Of a stretch of DNA of 64,000 bases, positions 20,588-31,344 are shown in pieces. Origin of the DNA: Methylobacterium sp. 17Sr1-1. Its GTDB lineage: Bacteria; Pseudomonadota; Alphaproteobacteria; Rhizobiales; Beijerinckiaceae. The notes below the pieces were generated by a model. The model saw nothing but the letters and a program-made list of their open reading frames with translations. It made no database searches and was not told the origin of the DNA. Position 1 is the stretch's first letter. Every line of letters starts with the position of its first letter. The stretch spans positions 2,055,001-2,119,000 of the forward strand of contig NZ_CP029552.1 in the NCBI RefSeq assembly GCF_003173775.1, read 5' to 3'. The position numbers and the translations under genes are program-made.

Positions 20588-21976
20588 ATGACACCCTCCA
20601 CCACCTTCGCCGGCCAGAATGTGGCCCTGTTCGGGCTCGGCGGCTCGGGCCTCGCGACCGCGCTCAGCCTCAAGGCCGGCGGCGCCCGGGTGATCGCCTG
20701 CGACGACAACCCGGCGCGGATGGAGGCGGCGGCCAAGCAGGGCATCGGGACCGGCGACCTGCGGCAGGCGGACTGGACCGAGTTCGCCGCGCTGGTCCTC
20801 GCCCCCGGCGTACCCCTCACCCATCCGGCGCCGCACTGGACGGTGGACCTCGCCAGGAACGCCGGCGTGCCGGTGATCGGCGACATCGAGCTGTTCTGCC
20901 GCGAGCGCGCCGCGACCTGTCCCGCGGCGCCCTTCGTGGCGATCACCGGCACCAACGGCAAGTCGACCACCACGGCGCTGATCGCCCATGTCCTGGCGAG
21001 TGCCGGCCGCGACGTGCAGATGGGCGGCAATATCGGTACGGCCATCCTGTCGCTCGCCCCCCCGTCGCCCGACCGGGTGCACGTGATCGAGCTGTCCTCG
21101 TTCCAGATCGACCTGACGCCGTCGCTGGCCCCCACCATCGGCGTGCTCCTCAACCTCACGCCCGACCACCTCGACCGCCACGGCGACATGACGCATTACG
21201 CCGCCATCAAGGAGCGGCTGGTGACGGGTGCCGCCCATGCGATCGTCGGGGTCGACGACGCGTTCTGCCGGGCCATCGCCGAGCGCCGGACCGGGCCGCT
21301 GACCCGTGTTCATGTCGGCGAGGCGGGGGAGGGGCCCGGCATCCTCGCCCGCAACGGGGTCGTGATCGACGGGCGCGGCGCACCGGCGGAGCCGGTGGCG
21401 GATCTCTCCGGCATCGGGTCGTTGCGCGGCGCCCATAACTGGCAGAACGCCGCCATCGCCTACGCGGTGGCAGCCCAGCTCGGCGTCGCGCCGGACACCT
21501 TCGCGGCGGCGCTCGCGACCTTTCCGGGCCTGCCGCACCGGATGGAGGAGGTGGGCCGGCGCGGCAACGTGCTGTTCATCAACGATTCGAAGGCGACCAA
21601 CGCCGACTCGACCGAGAAGGCGCTCTCGGCTTTCCAGCGCGTCCACTGGATCCTCGGCGGCAAGCCGAAGGAGGGCGGCATCGCGAGCCTCGCGCCGTAC
21701 TTCCCCCGCGTGGCCCACGCCTACCTGATCGGCGCCGCGACCGAGGATTTCGCCGCGACCCTCGACGGGCAGGTACCGTTCAGCCGCTGCGGCACGCTCG
21801 ACCAGGCCGTCGCCGAGGCCGCCGCCGCCGCGGAGCAGGACGGGACGCCCGAGCCGGTCGTGCTGCTCTCGCCGGCCTGCGCCTCCTACGACCAGTTCCG
21901 CAGCTTCGAGGATCGCGGCGACCAGTTCCGGGCGCTCGTGAGAGCCCTGCCCGGTCTGCGCACCCCCGGCGCCTGA
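20588..21976 (+). CDS. murD: UDP-N-acetylmuramoyl-L-alanine:D-glutamate ligase
   Basis: Cytoplasmic Mur ligase that adds D-glutamate. The 462 residues have an N-terminal Rossmann region ([12 protein letters not shown]), the P-loop [11 protein letters not shown] near residue 121, a GGNIG motif, [32 protein letters not shown] and the C-terminal [15 protein letters not shown] 20588 gives the family start. The gene is separated from mraY by a 190-bp palindromic repeat, and the expected ftsW-murG-murC-murB run does not follow; the cluster is interrupted here. Confidence 0.96.
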   Translation: MTPSTTFAGQNVALFGLGGSGLATALSLKAGGARVIACDDNPARMEAAAKQGIGTGDLRQADWTEFAALVLAPGVPLTHPAPHWTVDLARNAGVPVIGDIELFCRERAATCPAAPFVAITGTNGKSTTTALIAHVLASAGRDVQMGGNIGTAILSLAPPSPDRVHVIELSSFQIDLTPSLAPTIGVLLNLTPDHLDRHGDMTHYAAIKERLVTGAAHAIVGVDDAFCRAIAERRTGPLTRVHVGEAGEGPGILARNGVVIDGRGAPAEPVADLSGIGSLRGAHNWQNAAIAYAVAAQLGVAPDTFAAALATFPGLPHRMEEVGRRGNVLFINDSKATNADSTEKALSAFQRVHWILGGKPKEGGIASLAPYFPRVAHAYLIGAATEDFAATLDGQVPFSRCGTLDQAVAEAAAAAEQDGTPEPVVLLSPACASYDQFRSFEDRGDQFRALVRALPGLRTPGA

Positions 21977-22085
21977 CGCGTAGTTCCCCAAACCGGCAAA
22001 TCGGCGTATGCCGCTGCGCGCCGGGTCGGACCGAATCGCCTCCCGCCCTCGGGCCGGCCCAATCCCAGCGCTTCCCCGCGGTGCC

Positions 22086-22901
22086 ATGCTGCCCCCCCAA
22101 CGCCTCCTGCCCGCCGAGACCCCGGCCGCGGCCCACGCGCCGCACCGGCCCGGTCCGCGCAAGATCATCAGCTGGAACCTGCTGCGGCGGACCGGCGCGA
22201 CCGTCGACGCCCTCGAGGCGCTGATCGCGCACGAGAAGCCGGACCTGCTCCTGATGCAGGAGGCGACCGTCGACATCACCGAATTGCAGGCCCGGGTCGG
22301 CGGGCACTATGCCTGGGCGCCGCTGCCGCGCCGCATCCACGGCCTCGCGATGTGGAGCCCGACGCCCTGGCCGCACCCGCCCGAGGTGGTGACCCTGCCC
22401 TCGGGCGCCCTGATCGACCGGGTCTGCCAGATCCTCGATCTCGGCACCTTCGGGGTCGCCAATGTTCACCTGTCGCACGGTCAGGTGCTGAACCGGCGCC
22501 AGCTGCGCCGCATCGCCCAGCACCTGCCGGTCCGGGCCGCGGTGCTCGGCGACTACAACATCGTCGGCCCGGCCCTGCTGCCGGGTTTCCACGATGTCGG
22601 GCCGCGCCACCCGACCCACGCCATGGTCGACCTCGTCCCCTTGCGCCTCGACCGCTGCCTCGTGCGGGGGCTGACCTGCCGCGGCCAGGCGGTGCTGCCG
22701 CGCGGCGCCTCCGATCACCGGCCGATCGTGGTCCATCTCGAACCCGGCAATCCGCAAGGCAAGCGCCAGCCCCTGCGCGACCGGATCGAGGCGTTTCGCG
22801 ACCGCGCCGAGGACTTTCGGAAGCGGGCGCCGCTCAAAGATATGGCAGCAGCAATCGCACGGCGGCGTCGCGCAGGCGCACGGCCATCCCGCGAGAATTG
22901 A
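22086..22901 (+). CDS. Endonuclease/exonuclease/phosphatase-fold protein
   Basis: 271-residue protein with the EEP fold: KIISWNLLRR near the N-terminus, a LLLMQEA motif supplying the metal-binding glutamate, a VANVHLSHG segment, GDYNIVG and a terminal GASDHRPIVV that carries the catalytic Asp-His. Members are DNA-repair nucleases or phosphodiesterases/phosphatases; the substrate cannot be told here. No signal peptide is evident. The start is uncertain: ATG 22086 is chosen, with an in-frame ATG at 22008. The last 68 bases overlap the 3' end of the convergent cardiolipin synthase gene, an unusual but well-supported overlap because both C-termini look authentic. Confidence 0.75.
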   Translation: MLPPQRLLPAETPAAAHAPHRPGPRKIISWNLLRRTGATVDALEALIAHEKPDLLLMQEATVDITELQARVGGHYAWAPLPRRIHGLAMWSPTPWPHPPEVVTLPSGALIDRVCQILDLGTFGVANVHLSHGQVLNRRQLRRIAQHLPVRAAVLGDYNIVGPALLPGFHDVGPRHPTHAMVDLVPLRLDRCLVRGLTCRGQAVLPRGASDHRPIVVHLEPGNPQGKRQPLRDRIEAFRDRAEDFRKRAPLKDMAAAIARRRRAGARPSREN

Positions 22902-24270
22902 GCATCTCCACCGTCAGACGCTGCTCCATCTTCGCCCGCATCAGCCCGTCGAGGTCGGCCGCGAAGTCGGTGTCGTAGACCTCGACGTTGAGCTCGAAGT
23001 TGAGCCGGAAGCTGCGGCTGTCCCAGTTGGCGCTGCCGACGAAGCACCAGGCGTCGTCCACCACCATCAGCTTCGAATGGTCGAAGGGCGGCCGGTCGAG
23101 CCAGATGCTGACCCCGGCCTCCAGGAGCGGCCCGACATGGGCCCGGGTCGCCCAGTCGACCACCCGGTGGTTGCTCGCCTGCGGGATGATGACGTCGACG
23201 GTGACGCCCCGCATCGCCGCGAGGCCGAGCGCGGTCAGCAGCGTCTCGCTCGGCAGGAAGTAGGGCGTGGCGAGCCGCACCGAGCGCCGGGCGGTGGCGA
23301 CCGCCTCCAGCACCACGAACTCGATCTTCTCGATGTCGGCGTCGGGCCCCGAGGTGACCACCCGGGCAAGCGAGGCGCCCGCCGGCGGGATCTCCGGGAA
23401 CCAGGCCGGCCCCTCCAGATCCTCGCCCTTGACGAAGGCCCAGTCGCGCCAGAAGGCCTGGGCGAGCTGGCCGACTACCGGGCCGTCGATGCGGAAATGG
23501 CTGTCGCGCACCGGTTCGGGCGGGTTCTTCGCCATGACGTTCTCGTCGGCGATGTTGACCCCGCCGACGAAGCCGACCCGGCCGTCGATCAGCAGCAGCT
23601 TCTTGTGGGTGCGCAGGTTCAGGAACGGCATCCGCCAGGGCAGCGCCGAGTGCATGAACAGGCCGGCCGGAATCCCTAAGCTCCGCAGGCGCCGGTACAT
23701 CGCCGGGAAGAAGTAGCCGCTGCCGATGCCGTCGATCAGCACGCAGACCGCGACGCCCCGCGCCCGCGCGGCGGCGAGCGCCTCCGCGAAGGCCCGGCCG
23801 CTGTCGTCGTCGCGCATGATGTAGCTCGACAGCGCGACGCTGGTGGTCGCCTCGCCGATCGCCGCCAGCATCGCCGGATAGGCCTCGTCACCGTGGCGGT
23901 AGCGCCGGATGCGGTTGCCGGCGACCAGCGGCAGGCCGCTGATCCGCTGCACCGCCTGCTTCAGCGGCTGGAAGTCGTCCGGCACCTCGGCCACCGGCGG
24001 CGGCGGGGCGCCGGGCCGGGGACCGGGCAGCACCGGCAGGCGGCGGGCGCGCCGGCTGACCCGGTTGATGCCGAACATCACGTAGAGCAGGCTGCCGAGC
24101 ATCGGCGAGAGCCAGGCGAGCCCGATCCAGCCGATCGCCGCACTGACCTCGCGCTTGCGCATCAGCGCGTGCACCGTGACGATGACCGCGATGGCCAGCC
24201 CGATCGGCGCCAGCACGTCCGACTGGACCGAAGCCGGGATCCCGAGCCAGCGGTAGATCTCGTGTTCCAC
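22834..24270 (-). CDS. cls: Cardiolipin synthase (phospholipase D superfamily)
   Basis: Inner-membrane enzyme that condenses two phosphatidylglycerol molecules to cardiolipin and glycerol. The 478 residues include two N-terminal TM segments (about 20-37 and 44-66, the PLD nuclease N-terminal domain) and two HKD catalytic motifs: HKKLLLIDG near residue 220 with GGVNIADE after it, and HSKLMVVDD near 398 with GSANWDSRS after it. The C-terminus RLLLPYL is typical. The start is GTG 24270, just after an AGGAGG box at short spacing. It overlaps the convergent EEP gene by 68 bases. Confidence 0.92.
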   Translation of the reverse strand: MEHEIYRWLGIPASVQSDVLAPIGLAIAVIVTVHALMRKREVSAAIGWIGLAWLSPMLGSLLYVMFGINRVSRRARRLPVLPGPRPGAPPPPVAEVPDDFQPLKQAVQRISGLPLVAGNRIRRYRHGDEAYPAMLAAIGEATTSVALSSYIMRDDDSGRAFAEALAAARARGVAVCVLIDGIGSGYFFPAMYRRLRSLGIPAGLFMHSALPWRMPFLNLRTHKKLLLIDGRVGFVGGVNIADENVMAKNPPEPVRDSHFRIDGPVVGQLAQAFWRDWAFVKGEDLEGPAWFPEIPPAGASLARVVTSGPDADIEKIEFVVLEAVATARRSVRLATPYFLPSETLLTALGLAAMRGVTVDVIIPQASNHRVVDWATRAHVGPLLEAGVSIWLDRPPFDHSKLMVVDDAWCFVGSANWDSRSFRLNFELNVEVYDTDFAADLDGLMRAKMEQRLTVEMLNSRGMAVRLRDAAVRLLLPYL

Positions 24271-24370
24271 ACGGCCTCCTGCCGCCGCTGTCCGGTGCCC
24301 TGTTCATCCTACCGGATACGGGACGAAGAACCGGGAATCCACTTGAGCAGGCAGCCCGTCCACCGCCCAT

Positions 24371-24402
24371 AAAAAATCCCCCGCCCCGGGGAGGGGCGAG
24401 GG
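24371..24402 (-). terminator. Rho-independent terminator of typA
   Basis: Read on the minus strand, a 10-bp GC-rich stem (plus-strand arms 24378-24387 and 24393-24402, five-base loop) is followed at once by ATTTTTT. It starts 30 bases after the typA stop codon. Stem, spacing and T-run all fit an intrinsic terminator. Confidence 0.88.
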
Positions 24403-24431
24403 ACGAACATCTCAGATCGTCCTGAAGCCGA

Positions 24432-26258
<1,827 letters not shown>

Positions 26259-26426
26259 GGGATATCCGAAGCAAACAAAGCCCGGCACGTCGCGGGCCGC
26301 CAGGATGGCAGCCGGACGCATCGAGCCGGGGGAAAACTGTTGCGTCGCAATATAAGGTGTGGCGCCCGTTCGCAAGAGGGGCCCCAGGAGGGGCAATTGG
26401 CGAGAGGGCGCTCGTCGTGAGGCGCG

Positions 26427-27791
26427 TCACTCCGCCGCGGCGGACCGCGGGTCCGGTCCGCGGTCGAGGCCCTGCGCCTGCCGCTCCAGCAGCACGGCGC
26501 GGCGCTCGGCGATGGCCCGCCGCGCCTGATCGAGCCCGAGGGTGAAGGCCGCGACGCCGGCATTGTCGATGGCCCCGGCGCCGGCCCGGGCGAGCGCCGC
26601 CGCCAGGATCTCGTCGGCCTGCCGCTCGAGGTCGGCGAGTTCTCCGTCGTCCTCGACGTCGCGGCTCGCCCGCACGATGGCGAGCAGCTGGCGCAGGAGC
26701 GCCATGTCCCGGGCCCGCGAGCGGTTGGCCGCCCGCGACACCAGCCCGGCGGCGGCCGAGCCGAGGATCGAGACGCACATCACGATCAGGTAGAACCAGT
26801 CGCCGTAGCGCTCGAAGAAGCTCTCGACCTCGCCCTCGTAATAGGCCTGCGCCCCGGGATGGACCGGGAGCGACGCGCTCTTCGAGGTGTCGGGCGCCTC
26901 GATCTGGTTGGCGAGCGGCACCTCGACGGCGAGGCCGGGCCGGTTGACGAAGAGGAGCCGCGTCAGCTCCGAGACCACCGAATCGGACAGGTGCGCCTGG
27001 GCCACCAGCCGGTGGCTGACGCCGATCGTGGTGACGGCCTCGGGCGGGCGCGGCGGGGTGCCGCCGAAGGTGCCGCGGGCGATCTCGACGCTCTCCAGCG
27101 CTGGCCAGCGCCGGGCCAGCACCGCCGCCTCGCCGATCGGGATGAAGTTCGGGGTGCCGCCGGCCGAAGTCCCGTCCTTCTTCTCCCCGTCTCCCTTGGC
27201 GATGCTCGCCACCACGTCGCCGGCGGTGCGGCCGGTGAGCGGGCTCACCACCATCACGGCATCGACCCGGTGCGCGCGCAGGGCCTCGCCGGCCTCGCGC
27301 CCGTCGCCGAGCGGCACGACCGTGACAGCGTCGGACGGGATGTCGTAGTGCTCCAGGATGGTGGCGAGCAGCCGGGTGTTGCCGGAGGGGTTGCGCACGA
27401 TCCCGATCCGGCGCCCGCGCAGGTCCGGCACGGCGGCGAGCGACGGGTCGGCCGCCAGCAGCAGCACGGCGTTGCGGTGCAGGATCGCCACCGTCTGGGT
27501 GTTGGCCGGGATGCCGACGTCGGAGCGCACCACCGCGAGGTCGGCCTTGCCCCGCTCGGCCAGGCTCGCGCTCTCGGCGACGCCCCCGGTCGCGACCGGC
27601 CTCAGCCGCACGTCCTCGTGAGTGCGGGCGAGCGACTGCGCCACAGCCGCGACGAGGCGCGCATCCTCGCTCCCCGCCGGCCCGACCGCGACGCGCAGGG
27701 TCGTCGGCTGCCCGAGCCACTGATAGGCGAGGAGCGCCGTCGCCACGAGGGCGAGGAGGGCCGCGAGGACGAGGGGGACGTGGCGCCGCAT
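26427..27791 (-). CDS. TAXI-type periplasmic substrate-binding protein with C-terminal membrane segment
   Basis: 454-residue protein. An N-terminal signal/TM segment (about 5-24) is followed by a TAXI/NMT1-like binding domain (LRVAVGPAGSEDARLVAAV, GGVAESASL, GKADLAVVRSDV, LRGRRIGIV). A second TM near 331-352 precedes a helical cytoplasmic tail rich in Arg, Glu and Ala. TAXI proteins normally deliver substrates to TRAP permeases, but no TRAP membrane subunit is nearby and this protein has its own C-terminal TM. It may act as a membrane-tethered sensor or couple to a distant transporter; that is inference. It is 168 bases upstream of typA on the same strand. Confidence 0.7.
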   Translation of the reverse strand: MRRHVPLVLAALLALVATALLAYQWLGQPTTLRVAVGPAGSEDARLVAAVAQSLARTHEDVRLRPVATGGVAESASLAERGKADLAVVRSDVGIPANTQTVAILHRNAVLLLAADPSLAAVPDLRGRRIGIVRNPSGNTRLLATILEHYDIPSDAVTVVPLGDGREAGEALRAHRVDAVMVVSPLTGRTAGDVVASIAKGDGEKKDGTSAGGTPNFIPIGEAAVLARRWPALESVEIARGTFGGTPPRPPEAVTTIGVSHRLVAQAHLSDSVVSELTRLLFVNRPGLAVEVPLANQIEAPDTSKSASLPVHPGAQAYYEGEVESFFERYGDWFYLIVMCVSILGSAAAGLVSRAANRSRARDMALLRQLLAIVRASRDVEDDGELADLERQADEILAAALARAGAGAIDNAGVAAFTLGLDQARRAIAERRAVLLERQAQGLDRGPDPRSAAAE

Positions 27792-27947
27792 GGTCTATCC
27801 ATGGCGGGGCGGGGCGGGGTTCGGCAATCCGGCCGATTGGCGCGGGACACGCCCGCCCAACGGCGCGCACCATCTTCGCCCCGGGTTGACGTAGGATCGA
27901 GCCGCCGTCGAAGCCGTTCGCGTCGCCTGGATGGCAGGAGGAGGCCG

Positions 27948-28259
27948 ATGGAACGCCCGCTCGGCGAGACGGCCAGGCTGGTGAAGGAGGCCGCCCGGTG
28001 CGTCGTCGGCGACGACATGCCGATGGATGCCTGACTTCAGGAAACAGCCACCTTCGACGGCGATGCCGCCGTCAAGATCGTCGTTCTGTTTCCTGGTTCG
28101 AGAATCGCCGAGATCAGCGGGAGGCAGCTCGTCGACATCGTTGTGGGCATCCGGCGGGCGATGTCGCGATCCGGTGATGCGAGGTCTCCGCTCGTGAGCT
28201 TCGCGAGGCTGGAAGACGAGCCGGAGCTGAGCCGTGATCGATATCGCGCATCTGCTTGA
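27948..28259 (+). pseudogene. Degraded small ORF upstream of HEPN gene (in-frame stop)
   Basis: An ATG with an excellent AGGAGGAGG binding site opens a frame (MERPLGETARLVKEAARCVV) that hits TGA at 28032 after 28 codons. The same frame then stays open for 74 codons, reading on through plausible protein sequence (TFDGDAAVKIVVLFPG, ISGRQLVDIVVGIRRAM) to a TGA at 28257. It overlaps the start of the HEPN reading frame by 26 bases, as coupled gene pairs do. I read this as one gene of about 103 codons inactivated by a single nonsense change. No family assigned. Confidence 0.5.
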
Positions 28260-28648
28260 GCCGGCGGACCGCCCCGGTATCGCAAGCGACGGCGCGGACC
28301 AGGCTCGCTCGACCGATCTGAGCCGCGCCGTATCCGCCGCCTACTATGCCGCCTTTCACGCAGGTCTCATCGCTGCGGCCGAAGATCATCAAGCATAAGC
28401 GTTCGGCGAAGTATCAGCGTTATGTGCCGGATGGCGGATCGGATCGGCCGATCATCGGGTATTGCGAGGCGTTCGTGACGATGAACGAGCAGAGGATGCT
28501 GGCGGATTACGATCCAGCGTATCAGGTGACGCCGATCGAGGTCGTGGCGTATGTCCGCACCGCACGGACCGCGATCGATGATCTCGACGCGGCCGGAGAA
28601 GCGGTGAGGCGCGCCTTCCTGGGGCTGCTCCTGTTCCCGCCCCGTTGA
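28234..28648 (+). pseudogene. Frameshifted HEPN-domain protein
   Basis: From GTG 28234 the frame reads a helical HEPN-like N-terminus (DLSRAVSAAYYAAFHAGL) but stops at TAA 28396. The remaining HEPN-like C-terminal half lies in the +1 frame to 28648 (CEAFVTMNEQRMLADYDPAY followed by a TPIEVVAYVRTARTAIDDLD helix). The two halves together match the usual layout of short bacterial HEPN proteins, apart from a probable small internal deletion at the junction. HEPN proteins are often RNases or nucleotidyltransferase partners in toxin-antitoxin and defence loci. I see no RxxxxH active-site motif. Confidence 0.65.
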
Positions 28649-28678
28649 CCCTCCCGCCGCGACCCGCCCGTCTCCCGG

Positions 28679-28873
28679 CTACAACGACACCCGCAATCCC
28701 AGGGCGATCACCGCCACGATCACCGCCCCGAGCGCCGGGCCCGCCATCGCGATCACCAGGGCGCCCGGATGGTAGCCCGGGGCCGCGAGGTAGCGCTGAT
28801 GCGCGTGCTTCTCCTGCCGGAGCAGCGGCGCTTTCAGGCGCGCCGCTGCTCCGGGTGTCCGACCCTGCCGCAT
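28679..28873 (-). CDS. Small single-TM membrane protein, unknown function
   Basis: 64-residue protein with a basic N-terminal half (KAPLLRQEKHAHQRYLAAPG) and one hydrophobic C-terminal helix (about residues 42-61, ALVIAMAGPALGAVIVAVIA) ending just before the stop. ATG 28873 has AAGGA seven bases upstream, which favours it over longer upstream starts. It lies between the decayed HEPN pair and the ModA-like gene and is not obviously linked to either. I do not recognise a family. Confidence 0.5.
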   Translation of the reverse strand: MRQGRTPGAAARLKAPLLRQEKHAHQRYLAAPGYHPGALVIAMAGPALGAVIVAVIALGLRVSL

Positions 28874-29007
28874 GATGCCGTCCTTCGCCCGCTTGGCTGC
28901 CCTATCGGGCGGCGCGAGACCTGTTGTGTGAGGCCCATCAGGCACCTGGCGGCGTGAAGAGGTGGTGAATCCGATTCCTCGCATTCTCCCTTGTCGTGAA
29001 TCGGGGG

Positions 29008-29820
29008 TTAGCGAGCCTTGATCGGGTCGAGTCCCGTCGCGGCGACGGTCGCGGCGTTCTCGGGGGCCGAGAGCCAGGCGATCAGCGCCTTCGCCGCCTC
29101 CGGATGGGCGGTGCCCTTCGGGATCCCGGCCGAGAACACCGTCACCTGCTGCACCTCCGCCGGGACCGGGCCGACGATGGTGATGCCCTTGACCGGCTTC
29201 AGCTCGCTCAGCTGCTGGAAGCCGAACTCGGCGTCGCCGCGGGCGACCACGTTGCCGACCCGCTCGGCGACGATCATCCGGCTCTTACCCGCCAGCTCGT
29301 CGTGCAGGCCGAGCTTCCGGTACATCTCCTTCTCGATGTAGACGCCGCTGGCACTGTCCGAATAGGCGATCGAGGTCGCGGCGAGGAGCGCCTTCTTGAA
29401 GTGGTCGAGGTCGTGAATGTCCGGCACCGGCGCCCCGGCCTTGACCGCGAGGCCGATGCGCGAATCGGCCAGCGCGACCTTGCTGCCGGGCGCGATCTTG
29501 CCCTCCTTGTCGAGCCCATCGAGGGCGTAGCCGACCATGATCAGCACGTCGGCCGGCTCGCCGCGGGCGAGCCGCACGGGGATCGCCTCCGGGGCCGTGC
29601 CCATCGAGGGGCCGTATGCGGTCTCGACCTTGTTGCCGGTCCTGGCCTCGAAGCCCGGCACCAGGGCCTGATAGGCGGCGGTGAAGCCGCCGGAGATCAT
29701 CACCCGGACCTCCGCCGCCCGGGCCGGGGCGGCGAGGACGAGGCCGGCCACCAGGCCGGCGGCCAAGCGGACGGCAAAGCGGGAGAGGGTGGTTCTGCGG
29801 CGCGGCGTCGTCATGGTCAT
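29008..29820 (-). CDS. Periplasmic substrate-binding protein, ModA-like fold
   Basis: 270-residue exported binding protein with a long signal peptide (about residues 1-35, ending ARA before AEVRVMISGG). The mature part has the type II periplasmic binding fold of the SBP_bac_11/ModA group: FTAAYQALVPGFEARTG, a YGPSMGTAPEAIPVRL segment, ADVLIMVGYALDGL, YSDSASGVYIEKEMYRKLG and a C-terminal PEAAKALIAWLSAPENA. No ABC permease or ATPase accompanies it. It is divergent from an MHS-family transporter, so it may feed or sense the same carboxylate. The exact start is either ATG 29820 or 29814. Confidence 0.78.
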   Translation of the reverse strand: MTMTTPRRRTTLSRFAVRLAAGLVAGLVLAAPARAAEVRVMISGGFTAAYQALVPGFEARTGNKVETAYGPSMGTAPEAIPVRLARGEPADVLIMVGYALDGLDKEGKIAPGSKVALADSRIGLAVKAGAPVPDIHDLDHFKKALLAATSIAYSDSASGVYIEKEMYRKLGLHDELAGKSRMIVAERVGNVVARGDAEFGFQQLSELKPVKGITIVGPVPAEVQQVTVFSAGIPKGTAHPEAAKALIAWLSAPENAATVAATGLDPIKAR

Positions 29821-30011
29821 GGTTCCTCCCCGGCGGCGTTCATCCGCCCTCTCTCGCCTAGGTAACCCGCCTGACGCACGGGCTCCACCGATTCCCCCGC
29901 GCGGCTCACGGCCTGGGCGTAAATTCCTCGGGATTAGATTTTTCTGTCAAACGTACGGGCGTTGGCGGTAGAGAGGGGTCAGACGAGGAAACCCGCATTC
30001 GGGAGGAGAGC

Positions 30012-31331
30012 ATGGCAGGTCCGGTCCACGGTCCGCAGGGGTCGAAGGTCGCCACGGTGTTGCGCGTCACGAGCGGCAACTTCCTGGAGATGTTCGATTT
30101 CTTCCTGTTCGGGATCTACGCGAGCCACATCGCGAAGGCGTTCTTCCCGGCCGGGAACGAGTTCGCCTCGCTCATGCTCACCTTCATGACCTTCGGCGCG
30201 GGCTTCCTGATGCGCCCGCTCGGGGCGATCTTCCTCGGCGCCTATGTCGACCGGATCGGCCGGCGCCAGGGCCTGATCGTGACGCTCGGCATCATGGCCG
30301 CCGGCACGGTGCTGATCGCCTTCGTGCCGTCCTACGCCACGATCGGTCTCGCGGCGCCGTTCCTGGTGCTGATCGGCCGGCTGCTCCAGGGCTTCTCCGC
30401 CGGCGTCGAGCTCGGCGGCGTCTCGGTCTACCTCGCCGAGATGGCGACGCCGGGCCGCAAGGGCTTCTACGTCTCCTGGCAGTCCGGCAGCCAGCAGGTC
30501 GCCGTGATGGTGGCGGCGCTGATCGGCTTCGGCCTCAGCCACGCCCTGGTGCCGGCGCAGATGTCCGACTGGGGCTGGCGCATCCCGTTCTTCATCGGCT
30601 GCATGATCGTGCCGTTCCTGTTCTACATCCGACGCTCGCTGGAGGAGACCCAGGAGTTCCTGCACCAGAAGCACCGGCCCTCGCTCGGCGAAGTCTTCAC
30701 CTCGCTCGGCCAGAACTGGAAGATCGTGGCGCTCGGCATGCTGCTAGTGGTGATGACCACGGTGTCGTTCTACACCATCACGGTCTACACCCCGACCTTC
30801 GGCAAGACCGTGCTGAAGCTGTCCGAGACCGACAGCCTGATCGTCACCTTCTGCACCGCCCTGTCGAACCTGATCTGGCTGCCGGTGATGGGAGCCCTCT
30901 CCGACAGGATCGGCCGCAAGCCGATCCTGATCGTGTTCTCAGGCCTCGCGATGCTCACCGCCTATCCGGCGCTGGCGTGGCTGACCTCCAACATCTCGTT
31001 CACCAACATGCTGCTCACGCTGCTGTGGCTGTCCTTCCTGTACGGCAGCTACAACGGCGCGATGGTGGTGGCGCTGACCGAGATCGTCCCGAAGCACGTC
31101 CGCACCACCGGCTTCTCGCTCGCCTACTCGCTGGCCACCGCGCTGTTCGGCGGCTTCACCCCGGTCGTCTCGACCTGGCTGATCGAGAAGCTCGACAACA
31201 AGGCGGCGCCGGGCCTGTGGATGGCCTTCGCGGGGGCCTGCGGCCTCGTCGCCACCCTGCTGATCTACCGCCGCCGCGAGACCGCCGCGGATGCGCTGCC
31301 CGGCGCGGTGCGGCCCGTCGCCGGCGAGTAG
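30012..31331 (+). CDS. MFS metabolite:proton symporter, citrate/tricarballylate type
   Basis: 439-residue inner-membrane secondary transporter with about 12 TM helices. The opening [23 protein letters not shown], the loop motif DRIGRRQGL and its repeat [10 protein letters not shown], and the [20 protein letters not shown] block match the metabolite:H+ symporter (MHS) family, closest in style to citrate and tricarballylate permeases (CitA/TcuC). GGAGGAG precedes the ATG. It is divergent from a ModA-like binding protein. Substrate is inferred from family style only; another di- or tricarboxylate is possible. Confidence 0.82.
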   Translation: MAGPVHGPQGSKVATVLRVTSGNFLEMFDFFLFGIYASHIAKAFFPAGNEFASLMLTFMTFGAGFLMRPLGAIFLGAYVDRIGRRQGLIVTLGIMAAGTVLIAFVPSYATIGLAAPFLVLIGRLLQGFSAGVELGGVSVYLAEMATPGRKGFYVSWQSGSQQVAVMVAALIGFGLSHALVPAQMSDWGWRIPFFIGCMIVPFLFYIRRSLEETQEFLHQKHRPSLGEVFTSLGQNWKIVALGMLLVVMTTVSFYTITVYTPTFGKTVLKLSETDSLIVTFCTALSNLIWLPVMGALSDRIGRKPILIVFSGLAMLTAYPALAWLTSNISFTNMLLTLLWLSFLYGSYNGAMVVALTEIVPKHVRTTGFSLAYSLATALFGGFTPVVSTWLIEKLDNKAAPGLWMAFAGACGLVATLLIYRRRETAADALPGAVRPVAGE

Positions 31332-31344
31332 GCTGGCCGAGTGA

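Noticed and set aside
28085-28105. GGTTCGA-type sequence that might be a tRNA T-arm
   Set aside because: No acceptor or anticodon stem can be built around it; it lies in the decayed small gene.
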